Assembly (NCBI RefSeq): GCF_001806325.1
Contig: NZ_CP017580.1
Location: 1,674,001 to 1,738,000, forward strand
From: Curtobacterium sp. BH-2-1-1
GTDB lineage: Bacteria > Actinomycetota > Actinomycetes > Actinomycetales > Microbacteriaceae
Direction: 5' to 3'
Length of the DNA: 64,000 bases
Under the pieces are notes generated by a model. It worked only from the letters and a program-made list of their open reading frames with translations. It made no database searches and was not told where the DNA came from. The stretch's first letter is position 1; every line of letters starts with the position of its first letter. A program made the position numbers and the translations under genes. Below, one piece after another: positions 34,484 to 48,014 of this stretch.

Positions 34484-34883
34484 TCAGTTGTTCGTGAAGC
34501 CGACGAGCAAGCCGCCGGTGATCCGCACACTGAGGTTGTAGAGGACACTCACGATGGCGCCGAGCACGGTGCCGACGACCACGTTGAGGATGCCCACGAC
34601 GATGGAGAACCCGAGCACCTGGCCCAGCGAGAACTGGTCCATGATCGAGTAGTTGTTCTGCCCGGTGACGTCCTTCAGCAGGGCGTCGATCTGGGTGAAG
34701 ACACCGGTCTGGTTCAGGATGACCCACACCAGCGCGGTGGCGACGACGATCACGATCGAGCCGGCCAGGGCGATGAGGAAGCTGAGCTTCACCATCGACC
34801 AGAAGTCGACGTACACGAGCCGCAGCCGCACCTGACGGGTGCCGACGGGCCGCTTCGCCTTCTTCTGGAGCTTCTCGGCGACA

Positions 34884-34891
<8 letters not shown>
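34484..34891 (-). CDS. DUF3566-domain membrane protein
   Basis: A 135-residue protein with two or three membrane segments (about 38-60 and 90-120) and a basic N-terminus ([15 protein letters not shown]). The DUF3566 family lies directly after gyrA throughout actinobacteria; its role is not established, though in Mycobacterium a homologue is linked to the cell envelope. [21 protein letters not shown] is the conserved opening of the domain. The ATG at 34891 overlaps the gyrA stop, so translation is coupled. Confidence 0.9.
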
Positions 34892-37532
<2,641 letters not shown>

Positions 37533-37649
37533 GTGGCTTCGTTCCCTTTCTGGACAGCCTGGAGGCTGTGGTTCCGTCAGTCGCGCCGGGCGCGACCACA
37601 GGTGGTCAGGACTGGTCCGCGCGGCTCACGCCGCGCCTCCAGGCCAGGA

Positions 37650-39785
<2,136 letters not shown>

Positions 39786-40286
39786 CTACCCGTAAGTGTC
39801 GCGGGGACCGCGCCCCTGAACCGTCCTGGGACCGCGTTTCCAGGTGGGGGCGTCGGGGCCCGAAACCCGGATCGACTGCACCCCCGCCTCGGGGTGCCGC
39901 TCGGCGATGGTCGTCGTGACGGTGCTGCGCATCAGTCGGAGCTGGGTCGCCCAGGCCGTCGAGTCGCACCGGATGACGAGTGCACCGTCATCGATGGTCA
40001 CGGGTCGGGAGTGCTTCGCGAGTTCCTCGCCCACCACGGCGGGCCAGTCCACGAACAGCTCGGACCGGGCGAGGGGCTCGGTCCAGCCCAGTTCCTGCGC
40101 GAGCGAACCGACGACGTCACCGAGTCCGGCGGGCTCGCGACCGCGACCGTAGGGCACGGAGTCGGGGTCGAGTCCCTTCATACGGCGCCGGCGCGCGTCG
40201 ACGCCGCGCTTCGAGGGGTCGCCGAAGACGGCGCGGAGGTGCCGGTAGACCCGTGAGGGCTCGGTGGGTCTCGACGGCTTCGGCAT
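39786..40286 (-). CDS. dciA: DciA/DUF721-family protein
   Basis: A 166-residue protein of the DciA (DUF721) family, which acts as replicative helicase loader or regulator in bacteria lacking DnaC/DnaI. The conserved core is about residues 70-130: LFVDWPAVVGEELAKHSRP and ALVIRCDSTAWATQLRLM. The N-terminal 50 residues are basic and Arg-rich. Its ATG at 40286 overlaps the recF stop (ATGA), so the two are coupled. The order recF-dciA-gyrB near the origin is conserved in actinobacteria. Confidence 0.9.
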   Translation of the reverse strand: MPKPSRPTEPSRVYRHLRAVFGDPSKRGVDARRRRMKGLDPDSVPYGRGREPAGLGDVVGSLAQELGWTEPLARSELFVDWPAVVGEELAKHSRPVTIDDGALVIRCDSTAWATQLRLMRSTVTTTIAERHPEAGVQSIRVSGPDAPTWKRGPRTVQGRGPRDTYG

Positions 40287-41536
40287 CAGAGGCCCGCTCC
40301 GGTCGGGTCGGCTTCCGCCCGGTGGTCGTCCGGTTCTTCGGTCGGACTGGAGGCGCGGCTCGACTCCGCCTCGTCGGTCACGATCGTGCCAGCTTCGATC
40401 CGGACCGTGTGCGCGGCCAGCTGCTCGGGCACGTCACCGAACACCGCCGCGGTGATGAGCACCTGCTCGTAGTCGGCAACCGCCCCGGCCAGGCGTTCCC
40501 GGCGCGACTCGTCGAGTTCGGCGAACACGTCGTCGAGGATGATGATCGGATCCCCCAGGCTCGACTCGGCGCGGAGGATCGACGCACTGGCCAGCTGCAC
40601 GGCGAGCGCGAACGACCACGATTCCCCGTGACTGGCGTAGCCGCGGGCAGGTAACCCGTTCAGCTGGAAGAGGACGTCGTCGCGGTGGGGACCGACGAGC
40701 GTCAGGCCGCGGTCGAGCTCGTCGCGTCGACGCCGTTCGAGTGCCGCGCGGAACGCATCGGCAGCCGCGGTGACGGTGACCGGCTCGTCGGGTGTCCCGA
40801 GGACGGGATCCGTCGCGGCCGCGTCCTCCGGGTCGCCGCCGCGGACGCTCAGGACGCCGGTGATCGACGCCTCGTGCCGTTCGCCGGCGACGGTCGCGTA
40901 GGCCTCGGCCACGAACGGGGCGAGCCGCCGGGTGAGGTGGTCACGGGCGGCGATGATCTCGGCGCCGAAGGCCACGAGACGCTCGTCCCAGACGTCGAGC
41001 GTCGCGAGCGAACCCGCCTTCGCACCGGTCGCCCGGGCCGACTTCAACAGGGTGTTGCGCTGCCGGAGCGTCCGGTCGTAGTCGGCGAGGACGCCCTGCA
41101 TGCGCGGGGCGATCTGCCCGAGGAGCTCGTCGAGCATCCGGCGTCGGCCGGCCGGTTCGCCCCGGACCAGCGCGAGGTCCTCGGGAGCGAAGAGGACGCT
41201 CGTGCAGTAGCGCGGGAGCTCGCGGGGCTTGATGGCCGAGCGGTTCACCTGCGCCCGGTTCGAGCCGGTGCGGTTGATCTGGACCTCGGCGAGGATGCTG
41301 CGGTCCTCGTGCGCGAGCCGAGCGCGGACGATCGCCGCGTCGCAGCCCTGCCGCACGAGTGCCGCGTCCGTCGGGACCCGGTGCGATCCCAGGGTGGAGA
41401 GGTAGCCGATCGCCTCGACGAGGTTGGTCTTGCCCTGTCCATTCCGGCCGACGAACAGGTTCGGCCCGCGTGCGAGGTCGACCTCGGCCTCCCGGTAGTT
41501 CCGGAAGTCCGTGAGTTGCAGGTGGTCGACGTGCAC
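40286..41536 (-). CDS. recF: DNA replication and repair protein RecF
   Basis: SMC-like ATPase that loads RecA at gaps with RecO and RecR. 416 residues. Walker A GRNGQGKTN (about residues 30-38), signature-like EDLALVRGEPAGRRRMLDELL and a Walker B region ending in IIILDDVFAELDESRRERL. It starts with GTG at 41536 (MHVDHLQLTDFRNYREAE). The coding region ends in a Ser/Glu-rich tail (SSRASSPTEEPDDHRAE). A copy of the dispersed GGAGGCGCGG motif lies in the 3' coding part at 40347-40359. Confidence 0.95.
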   Translation of the reverse strand: MHVDHLQLTDFRNYREAEVDLARGPNLFVGRNGQGKTNLVEAIGYLSTLGSHRVPTDAALVRQGCDAAIVRARLAHEDRSILAEVQINRTGSNRAQVNRSAIKPRELPRYCTSVLFAPEDLALVRGEPAGRRRMLDELLGQIAPRMQGVLADYDRTLRQRNTLLKSARATGAKAGSLATLDVWDERLVAFGAEIIAARDHLTRRLAPFVAEAYATVAGERHEASITGVLSVRGGDPEDAAATDPVLGTPDEPVTVTAAADAFRAALERRRRDELDRGLTLVGPHRDDVLFQLNGLPARGYASHGESWSFALAVQLASASILRAESSLGDPIIILDDVFAELDESRRERLAGAVADYEQVLITAAVFGDVPEQLAAHTVRIEAGTIVTDEAESSRASSPTEEPDDHRAEADPTGAGL

Positions 41537-41566
41537 GCGGGCCGTGGCCGGGTTGCCCCGGTTGGA

Positions 41567-42454
41567 CTACGCCTTCTTGACGGCGTGGCCGCCGAACTGG
41601 TTGCGGAGCGCCGCGACGGCCTTCATCGTCGGGGACTCGCTGCCCTGACGCGAGACGAAGCGGGCAAACATCGCCGCGGAGAGCGCGGGCATCGGCACCG
41701 CGAGCTCGATCGCCTCTTCGAGGGTCCAGCGACCCTCGCCCGAATCGTCGACGTAGCCCTCGAGCTCGTCGAGCTTCGGGTCCTCGTTGATCGCGAGGAC
41801 GAGGAGGTCGAGCAGCCAGGAGCGGACGACCGTACCGCGCTGCCATCCGGCGAAGACCGCCGGGACGTCGTGGACGATGTCCTTGGCCTCGAGGAGCTCG
41901 TAGCCCTCGCCGTAGGCCTGCATGATCGCGTACTCGATGCCGTTGTGGACCATCTTCGCGTAGTGGCCCGCGCCGACGCCGCCGGCGTGCGAGAAGCCCT
42001 CTTCGCGCGGGCCCTCGGGACGGAGCGCGTCGAAGACCGGCATGGCGAACTCGACGTCCTCGGGGGCGCCGCCCACCATGAGGCCGTAGCCGTTGTCCTT
42101 GCCCCAGACGCCACCGGAGACGCCGGCGTCCATGTAGCGGATGCCCTTGGCGTCGAGCTGCTTGGCGTGCACCTCGTCGTCGAGCCACTTCGAGTTGCCG
42201 CCGTCGATCACGAGGTCGCCCTCGCTCAGGACGTTCGACAGGTCGGTGATCACGTCGTCGGTGATCTTGCCGTGCGGGACCATGACCCACACGAGCTTCT
42301 TGCCCTCGGGGAGCGCCGCGGCGAGTGCGCCGAGGTCGGCGACGTCCGAGACGGCGGGGTTCGCGTCGTAGCCGGTGACCTCGATGCCTGCGTTGCGGAG
42401 ACGGGCACGCATGTTGTTGCCCATGCGACCGAGGCCGACAAGACCGATGTGCAT
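41567..42454 (-). CDS. gnd: 6-phosphogluconate dehydrogenase, decarboxylating (short type)
   Basis: Converts 6-phosphogluconate to ribulose 5-phosphate and CO2. At 295 residues it belongs to the short, YqeC/GndA-type group, half the size of the classical 6PGDH. N-terminal GLVGLGRMGNNM is the nucleotide-binding motif; the catalytic Lys lies in AGHYAKMVHNGIEYA; GGNSKW and GVSGGVWGKDNGYGLMVGG are family motifs. It sits between recF and dnaN, a placement seen in many actinobacteria and unrelated to replication. GGAAGAG precedes the start. Confidence 0.93.
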   Translation of the reverse strand: MHIGLVGLGRMGNNMRARLRNAGIEVTGYDANPAVSDVADLGALAAALPEGKKLVWVMVPHGKITDDVITDLSNVLSEGDLVIDGGNSKWLDDEVHAKQLDAKGIRYMDAGVSGGVWGKDNGYGLMVGGAPEDVEFAMPVFDALRPEGPREEGFSHAGGVGAGHYAKMVHNGIEYAIMQAYGEGYELLEAKDIVHDVPAVFAGWQRGTVVRSWLLDLLVLAINEDPKLDELEGYVDDSGEGRWTLEEAIELAVPMPALSAAMFARFVSRQGSESPTMKAVAALRNQFGGHAVKKA

Positions 42455-42524
42455 GATTTCCTCTTCTGTTCGTCGTCGCGCTGATGCAGGGATGGCGCGT
42501 CAGCGCAGTGTTCGGCTGTTGCGC

Positions 42525-43670
42525 TTACCGCAGCAGGAGATTGGGCTGCAGCAGGTACCGGTATCCGTCCGCGGCCGGGGCCTCTTGCGAGGTCTGCCCG
42601 GTGATGAGCACCGGGCCCGGCTTGTTGGGGTTCTCCGTCTTGGTGAAGGAGATCCGGACGAACTCGGAGTGCACCGCGTTCAACCCGTCCAGGAGGAAGG
42701 CGGGCTTCAGCGAGACCACCGTTTCCTCACCGGTCAGCAACGCACTGATCGACTCTGACGCCTGCGCTTGTTCGGAACCGATCGCTTCGAGCGTGAGCCC
42801 GTCGACCGTGAAGGAGAACCGGAGGGCGGCTTCGCGCTCCAGGACGAGGGAGACCCGTCGGACCGCCTCGACCAGTTCCGCGGTGTTGATCACCGCGTGG
42901 TCCTGGACGGTCTCGGGGAAGAGCCGGCGGACCGGCGGGTAGTTGCCCTTGATGAGCAGCGACGTGACGGTCTTGTCGTCCGCGTGGAACGCGATCAGCT
43001 CGCGGTCGGACGAGCCGCTGATCGACACCGAGACGGTGGATGCCGAACCGAACGTGCGGCCCACCTCTTGCAGGGTGCGGGCCGGGACGAGCGCGTGCAG
43101 CGGGTCCGACCCGACGCGGCCGGAGTCCCACGCGATGGTGCGGACGGCGACGCGGTAGCGGTCCGTCGCGATCAGCGAGAGGTCGTTGTCGCCGACTTCG
43201 AGCTGGACGCCGGTGATCACCGGGGTGACGTCGTCGCGGCTGGCGGCGACGGCGACCTGGGACACGGCTTCGGAGAAGGCGTCGCCGGGGATGACGCCGG
43301 TCTGCTCGCCGATCTCGGGGAGCGTCGGGTACTCCTCGACCGGCATGGACAGCAGCGTGAAGTGCGCCGACCCGCAGGTGACCGAGATCTTGGAGTCCTC
43401 GGTGGTGAAGGTGACCGGGGCGTTCGGCAGGCGGCTCGCGATGTCGTTGAGGAGCCGGCCGGAGACGAGCACCGTGCCGGGGTCGTCGATCTGCGCGGCG
43501 ATGGACGTCTGCGCCGAGACCTCGTAGTCGAACGACGAGAGCGTGAGTCGATCGCCGTCGGCGTGGATGAGGACGCCCGAGAGGATCGGGAGGGTCGTGC
43601 GCTGTGGGAGGAGCTTCACCGCGAAGGAGACGGCTTCGGAGAAGACGTCCCGGTTGACCTCGAACTTCAC
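42525..43670 (-). CDS. dnaN: DNA polymerase III beta subunit (sliding clamp)
   Basis: Ring-shaped processivity clamp, 381 residues, three similar domains. It starts with GTG at 43670 giving VKFEVNRDVFSEAVSFAVKLL; the longer frame is antisense and lacks homology. DRYRVAVRTIAWD is a conserved element and ADGYRYLLQPNLLLR ends the protein with the clamp's usual C-terminus (normally MPxRL; here a variant QPNLLLR). It faces oriC with its 5' end, like dnaA away from it on the same strand. Confidence 0.95.
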   Translation of the reverse strand: MKFEVNRDVFSEAVSFAVKLLPQRTTLPILSGVLIHADGDRLTLSSFDYEVSAQTSIAAQIDDPGTVLVSGRLLNDIASRLPNAPVTFTTEDSKISVTCGSAHFTLLSMPVEEYPTLPEIGEQTGVIPGDAFSEAVSQVAVAASRDDVTPVITGVQLEVGDNDLSLIATDRYRVAVRTIAWDSGRVGSDPLHALVPARTLQEVGRTFGSASTVSVSISGSSDRELIAFHADDKTVTSLLIKGNYPPVRRLFPETVQDHAVINTAELVEAVRRVSLVLEREAALRFSFTVDGLTLEAIGSEQAQASESISALLTGEETVVSLKPAFLLDGLNAVHSEFVRISFTKTENPNKPGPVLITGQTSQEAPAADGYRYLLQPNLLLR

Positions 43671-44143
43671 AGCTGGAACCCCTGTCGATCGGTTGGACTG
43701 TCCGGCCGCCCCATTGTGGCACAGCCCGGCGAGGCCCGGATTTCTTGTCATCCCGCCGTCCACAAGGTTGGCCCGCTGAGATCAATCGTTAACCAGGAGT
43801 AATGGTGTTAACGCCTGTGCACACTGTGGATAACCCTGTTAACACCGCTTGTCCACAGGGAACTACACACGTGTGAGTTGTGAGCGGAGTGTGGGCGGCG
43901 TCTGGATGAATGAATCTCATCTATCCACTTCCATCCCCAGTCTCCACAGGTGGCCCCTCCGCTGTGAACAACCGACCGGCGTGTCCTCCACAGTTATCCA
44001 CAGGCTTTCCACACTGTGTGAAGTCCGGCGCATGGAACCGTCTCAGATGGTGGATGCGCGCGGAAGCAGTCCGATCTGACGGTCGTCAGCCGCGCCTCCA
44101 GGGCCGTACCAGATGTGCGCAGTGCGACGCAACGCGACGTGCG
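43671..44143. other. oriC: oriC: dnaN-dnaA intergenic region with DnaA boxes
   Basis: The 473-bp gap between dnaN and dnaA carries perfect DnaA boxes TTATCCACA at 43825-43833 (minus) and 43994-44002 (plus), and TTGTCCACA at 43849-43857. Near-boxes lie at 43940, 43963 and 44005. The segment 43781-43850 is AT-richer (ATCGTTAACCAGGAGTAATGGTGTTAAC), a likely unwinding element. This position is the chromosomal origin in most actinobacteria. The GCCGCGCCTCCAGGGCC motif (44089-44105) flanks its dnaA side. Confidence 0.85.
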
Positions 44144-45610
44144 TCAGCGGTAGCGGCGGTCCTGCTTGATGCGGCTGGTCAGCTCCGTGACCTGGTTGTA
44201 GATCGAGCGACGCTCCTTCATGAGCTCCGCGATCTTCTTGTTGGCGTACATGACCGTGGTGTGGTCCCGGTTGCCGAAGAGCTGTCCGATCTTCGGCAGC
44301 GACAGGCTCGTCATCTCACGGCAGAGGTACATCGCGATCTGCCGTGCCGTGGCGATCGCCTGCGAGCGGGAGGACCCGTAGAGGTCGTCGACGGAGAGCT
44401 TGAAGTACTCCGCGGTGTGGTTGATGATGTCCGTCGGCGCGATCACGTTGTCGTCGTCGAGCGTGATGAGGTCCTTGAGGACCGTCTGCACCAGGGCCAT
44501 GTCGACGGCCGTCCGGTTCAGGCTCGCGAACGCCGTCACGCGGATCAGGGTGCCCTCGAGCTCGCGGATGTTGCTCGACACCTTCGACGCGATGAACTCG
44601 AGGATGTCGTCGGGCACCTGCAGGTGGTCGGACTGCGCCTTCTTGCGGAGGATCGCGATGCGGGTCTCGAGGTCCGGCGCCTGGACGTCCGTGATGAGGC
44701 CCCACTCGAAGCGGGAGCGCATCCGGTCCTCGAACCCGGTCAGGTGCTTCGGTGCGACGTCCGACGTGATGACGACCTGCTTGTTGTGGTCGTGCAGCGT
44801 GTTGAAGGTGTGGAAGAACGCCTCTTGCGTGGAGTCCTTGCCCTGCAGGAACTGGATGTCGTCGATCAGCAGGATGTCGATGTCGCGGTACCGCTGCTGG
44901 AACTGGTTCGACCGGTTGTTCGCGATCGAGTTGATGAAGTCGTTCGTGAACTCCTCGCTGGACACGTACCGCACCCGGATCCCCGGGTAGAGGCTCTCGG
45001 CGTAGTGGCCGATCGCGTGCAGGAGGTGGGTCTTGCCGAGGCCCGAGTCGCCGTAGATGAAGAGCGGGTTGTAGGCCTTCGCCGGCGCCTCGGCCACCGC
45101 GACCGCCGCCGCGTGGGCGAAGCGGTTCGACGAGCCGATGACGAAGTTGTCGAAGTTGTACTTGGGGTTGAGTCGGGACTCGGGGCGACCGCTGGTCCCC
45201 GGGGAGTCGATCTGGCTCGGGACGAACGGCGCCTCGATGTACTGGCGGGGGGCCGCACTCTGCTCGACGGCTTCCTGCACCGGCTCGGCGTACTCGGGGA
45301 CGTTGCTGGTGACCTGCGTGTCGACCCGCGGCTCGGACGCCATGTCCGGGTTCACCGTGATGGCGAAGTTCGCGACGGTGTCGTCACCGATGCGGGAGAC
45401 GGCCTCGGTGATCGGGATGCGGATCCGCTGCTCGAGCATGCCGCGGGTGAGGTCGTTCGGCACCTCGAGGTAGAGGGTGCCGGCGAGCACGCCCTTCGGC
45501 TCGACCAGGTTGAGGAAGCCGTGCAGCTGCGGGGTGATGCGGTCGTCCTCCGAGAGGAGTCCGAGGACGGATGACCAGAGGTCCTCGACGGGGTCGGCCG
45601 GCATCGTCAT
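44144..45610 (-). CDS. dnaA: chromosomal replication initiator DnaA
   Basis: AAA+ initiator that binds DnaA boxes, 488 residues. Domain I (about 1-90) is followed by a linker, the AAA+ core with GDSGLGKTHLLHAIGH (Walker A) and DILLIDDIQFLQGK (Walker B), sensor-type SDVAPKHL, and domain IV with the box-binding helix GNRDHTTVMYANKKI. I chose the ATG at 45610: CAGGAGA lies 13 bases upstream. The next ATG at 45604 has no ribosome-binding site. The frame extends over 180 residues further upstream but is non-homologous. A DnaA-box pair lies in its own leader. Confidence 0.96.
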   Translation of the reverse strand: MTMPADPVEDLWSSVLGLLSEDDRITPQLHGFLNLVEPKGVLAGTLYLEVPNDLTRGMLEQRIRIPITEAVSRIGDDTVANFAITVNPDMASEPRVDTQVTSNVPEYAEPVQEAVEQSAAPRQYIEAPFVPSQIDSPGTSGRPESRLNPKYNFDNFVIGSSNRFAHAAAVAVAEAPAKAYNPLFIYGDSGLGKTHLLHAIGHYAESLYPGIRVRYVSSEEFTNDFINSIANNRSNQFQQRYRDIDILLIDDIQFLQGKDSTQEAFFHTFNTLHDHNKQVVITSDVAPKHLTGFEDRMRSRFEWGLITDVQAPDLETRIAILRKKAQSDHLQVPDDILEFIASKVSSNIRELEGTLIRVTAFASLNRTAVDMALVQTVLKDLITLDDDNVIAPTDIINHTAEYFKLSVDDLYGSSRSQAIATARQIAMYLCREMTSLSLPKIGQLFGNRDHTTVMYANKKIAELMKERRSIYNQVTELTSRIKQDRRYR

Positions 45611-45794
45611 GTCGCGCTCGTCTCCTGATGTCGTGTCGTGCTCGTCGCTGGTGCTCGTCTGCACTGGGTGTCCACCGCCGCCGGACGGACCGGCGCAGCG
45701 TCGACCGCCGGATCGTTCCTGGCGGGTCGTCGTGAGTCCGGGTGGCATCGTCGACGTCCCGGACGCGTGTCGTCCCGCATGGTGGTCCACAGGG

Positions 45795-45938
45795 TTGTCC
45801 ACAGTCTTGTCCACGACCGGCGCGAGCCGCACGACGAGGGGAATCCCCCGTCGTACCGGGCCGCTGGCCGGTCGATCTCCCCACTGTAAAGGACTCGAGC
45901 GCGTCGTACCGAACGCACGTTTTCCCCAATGTGGATAA
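45795..45938. promoter_or_regulatory. dnaA upstream DnaA boxes and promoter
   Basis: Perfect DnaA boxes at 45795-45803 (TTGTCCACA) and 45930-45938 (TTATCCACA, minus), with a one-mismatch box at 45807-45815. On the minus strand TACAGT (45883-45888) is a possible dnaA -10 box, with no good -35. The boxes flank it, which suits DnaA autoregulation. Confidence 0.5.
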
Positions 45939-45980
45939 TGAACGTGCGCACCGCTCCCGCGGTCGGGTCGACGACGGCGT

Positions 45981-46009
45981 TTGACCTGCTCGCCCCTGTC
46001 ACGTACCGT
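45981..46009 (+). promoter_or_regulatory. rpmH promoter, vegetative sigma type
   Basis: TTGACC at 45981-45986, a 17-base spacer, and TACCGT at 46004-46009: a good match to the primary sigma-factor consensus with ideal spacing. It should drive rpmH-rnpA-yidD-yidC-khpB-rsmG. This is the clearest promoter I found in the window. Confidence 0.65.
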
Positions 46010-46114
46010 TAACCAGTTGACTGCGGCCGTTCGGTCGCGCCCATCTGCGTCGTTCGGCACCGAGCGACTACACATACGTGACGGCTCGCCGCGAGCAGCC
46101 GTGTGGAGAACATC

Positions 46115-46252
46115 ATGAGCAAGCGCACCTTCCAGCCGAACAACCGCCGCCGCGCCAAGAAGCACGGCTTCCGCGCCCGCATGCGCACCCGTGCCGGCCG
46201 CGCCATCCTGGCCGCACGTCGCGCCAAGGGCCGCACCGAGCTCAGCGCCTGA
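46115..46252 (+). CDS. rpmH: 50S ribosomal protein L34
   Basis: A 45-residue basic ribosomal protein, [19 protein letters not shown], ending GRTELSA. [20 protein letters not shown] is the invariant L34 sequence. It is too short for the usual length filter. GTGTGGAGAAC precedes the ATG. First gene of the operon rpmH-rnpA-yidD-yidC-khpB-rsmG, read away from oriC. Confidence 0.97.
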   Translation: MSKRTFQPNNRRRAKKHGFRARMRTRAGRAILAARRAKGRTELSA

Positions 46253-46291
46253 TCAGGCTCCCCGCCTGATCTCGTCCTCCGGTACCGACTC

Positions 46292-46654
46292 GTGTTGGCC
46301 CGCGCCAACCGGATCGTCCGAGGTGACGACTACCGGTCCGTCGTGCGTCGTGGTCGCAGAAGCGCCACGGCGCACGCCGTCGTATCGGTGGTTCGTCGCA
46401 CCTCGGACGACCCGTCGAGCGGTACCGGTCCGACACGGTTCGGGTTCATCGTCGCGAAGACGGTGGGCAACGCCGTGACCCGGAACCTGGTCAGGCGTCG
46501 CCTCAAGGCGATCGCGCACGGACTGCTCGCCGACATCCCCGTCGGCTACGACGTGGTGGTCCGCGCACTGCCAGCCGCTGCGCAGGCCGGATGGCCTACC
46601 CTGCTCGAAGACGTCTCGCGCTCCTGTGCGCGTGGTGTGGAGAAGGCAGCATGA
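46292..46654 (+). CDS. rnpA: ribonuclease P protein component
   Basis: Protein subunit of RNase P, which matures tRNA 5' ends. 120 residues with the family fold: RFGFIVAKTVGNAVTRNLVRRRLKA contains the conserved RNxxRR motif. It starts with GTG at 46292 (MLARANRIVRG). It lies 39 bp after rpmH and overlaps the yidD start at its end (ATGA). Confidence 0.95.
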   Translation: MLARANRIVRGDDYRSVVRRGRRSATAHAVVSVVRRTSDDPSSGTGPTRFGFIVAKTVGNAVTRNLVRRRLKAIAHGLLADIPVGYDVVVRALPAAAQAGWPTLLEDVSRSCARGVEKAA

Positions 46655-47031
46655 ACCGCAACCTGTGGACCCGGCTCGCCTGGGCCGTCGCGTTGCTCCC
46701 GCGCAACGTGTGCGTCATCGTGCTGCGCGCCTACCGTGCCGTGATCTCACCGCTCTACGGCAACGTCTGTCGGTACCACCCCTCGTGCTCCCGGTACGCG
46801 CTCGAGGCGATCCAGCAGTACGGCGTCGTCCGCGGATCCGCCATGGGTGCATGGCGCATCGCACGGTGCAACCCCTGGGCAGCCGGGGGCATCGACGACG
46901 TCCGTGCACGGCGTCGCCCCTACGACGTCAACCGGTTCGGGTTCGTGCTCGCACCGTCCCAGCCGCAGCCGCAGCCCACGGGTGGTTCCACCCTGCCGGT
47001 CCTGCTCCCCCAGCGCACTCGAAAGGCGTGA
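46651..47031 (+). CDS. yidD: membrane protein insertion efficiency factor YidD
   Basis: Small 126-residue membrane-associated protein that aids YidC/Sec insertion. Core motif CRYHPSCSRYALEAIQQYG and GAWRIARCNPWAAGG, with the conserved cysteines. The ATG at 46651 overlaps the rnpA stop, and a purine-rich AGAAGG lies upstream. A Pro/Gln-rich C-terminal tail of about 30 residues extends beyond the usual end (LAPSQPQPQPTGG). Confidence 0.93.
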   Translation: MNRNLWTRLAWAVALLPRNVCVIVLRAYRAVISPLYGNVCRYHPSCSRYALEAIQQYGVVRGSAMGAWRIARCNPWAAGGIDDVRARRRPYDVNRFGFVLAPSQPQPQPTGGSTLPVLLPQRTRKA

Positions 47032-47039
47032 CAGTCCCC

Positions 47040-48014
47040 ATGGACCTCGGATTCATCGGAACGATCCTCTGGCCGCTCAAGTGGGTGGTCTCGGCCATCC
47101 TCGTGGGCTTCCACTGGATCTTCGAGAGCATCGGCATGGACCCCGGAGCCGGCATCACCTGGGTGCTCTCCATCATCTTCCTGACCTTCGTGGTGCGCGC
47201 CGCGCTCATCCCGATCTTCGTGCGCCAGATCAAGTCGCAGCGCCGCATGCTCGAGGTGGCGCCGCAGCTCAAGAAGATCCAAGAGAAGTACAAGGGCAAG
47301 AAGGACCAGTTCTCGCGTGAGGCCATGAGCCGCGAGACCATGGCGCTGTACAAGGAGACCGGGACGAACCCGCTGAGCTCCTGCCTGCCGCTGCTGATCC
47401 AGATGCCGATCTTCTTCTCGCTGTACTCGGTGCTGCACGAGGCGCAGATCAACAAGACGGGCATCGGCCTGCTCACGAACGACCTCGCCGCGTCGTTCGG
47501 CAACGCATCGCTCTTCGGCGCTCCCCTGCACGAGACGTTCACGAACGCCTCCGGCTGGGAGGTCCGGGTCATCGCCGGCGTCATGATCGTCGTGATGACC
47601 GCCTCGCAGTTCATCACCCAGCTGCAGCTCGTCGCGAAGAACATGTCGCCGGAGACCAAGGAGTCTCCGATGTACCGCCAGCAGAAGATGATGCTGTACA
47701 TCCTCCCGCTGGTCTTCGTCATCTCCGGTCTGTCGTTCCCCCTCGGCGTCATGTTCTACTGGCTCGCCTCGAACGTCTGGACGATGGCGCAGCAGTACTT
47801 CGTCATCCGCAGCATGCCGACCCCCGGTTCCGAGGCCGCACTCGCCCGCGAGGCACGTCTCGCGAAGAAGGCGCAGCGTCGCGGTGCCGCCACCCCGGTC
47901 CTCGCTGAGGCCGGCGCCGGGGCCGGTGCCGCCGAGATCGAGGCCGTCCGCGTGACGACCCAGCGGCAGCAGCCGGTCGGCAAGAACCGTGCCAAGAAGA
48001 ACGGGAAGAAGTAA
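47040..48014 (+). CDS. yidC: membrane protein insertase YidC
   Basis: Inserts membrane proteins with or without Sec. 324 residues, an Oxa1-type YidC without the large periplasmic domain of proteobacteria. About five membrane segments: TWVLSIIFLTFVVRAALIPI with the conserved membrane Arg, the cytoplasmic coiled hairpin (KIQEKYKGKKDQFSREAM), NPLSSCLPLLIQMPIFFSLY, and the final segments around LSFPLGVMFYWLASNVW. A basic C-terminal tail (RAKKNGKK) may bind ribosomes. It is 8 bp after yidD, ending one base before the khpB start. Confidence 0.95.
   Translation: MDLGFIGTILWPLKWVVSAILVGFHWIFESIGMDPGAGITWVLSIIFLTFVVRAALIPIFVRQIKSQRRMLEVAPQLKKIQEKYKGKKDQFSREAMSRETMALYKETGTNPLSSCLPLLIQMPIFFSLYSVLHEAQINKTGIGLLTNDLAASFGNASLFGAPLHETFTNASGWEVRVIAGVMIVVMTASQFITQLQLVAKNMSPETKESPMYRQQKMMLYILPLVFVISGLSFPLGVMFYWLASNVWTMAQQYFVIRSMPTPGSEAALAREARLAKKAQRRGAATPVLAEAGAGAGAAEIEAVRVTTQRQQPVGKNRAKKNGKK

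Noticed and set aside
44144..46165. Extending dnaA upstream to base 46165
   Set aside because: The extra 185 residues are not DnaA-like, cover the dnaA promoter and DnaA boxes, and a good ribosome-binding site supports the start at 45610.
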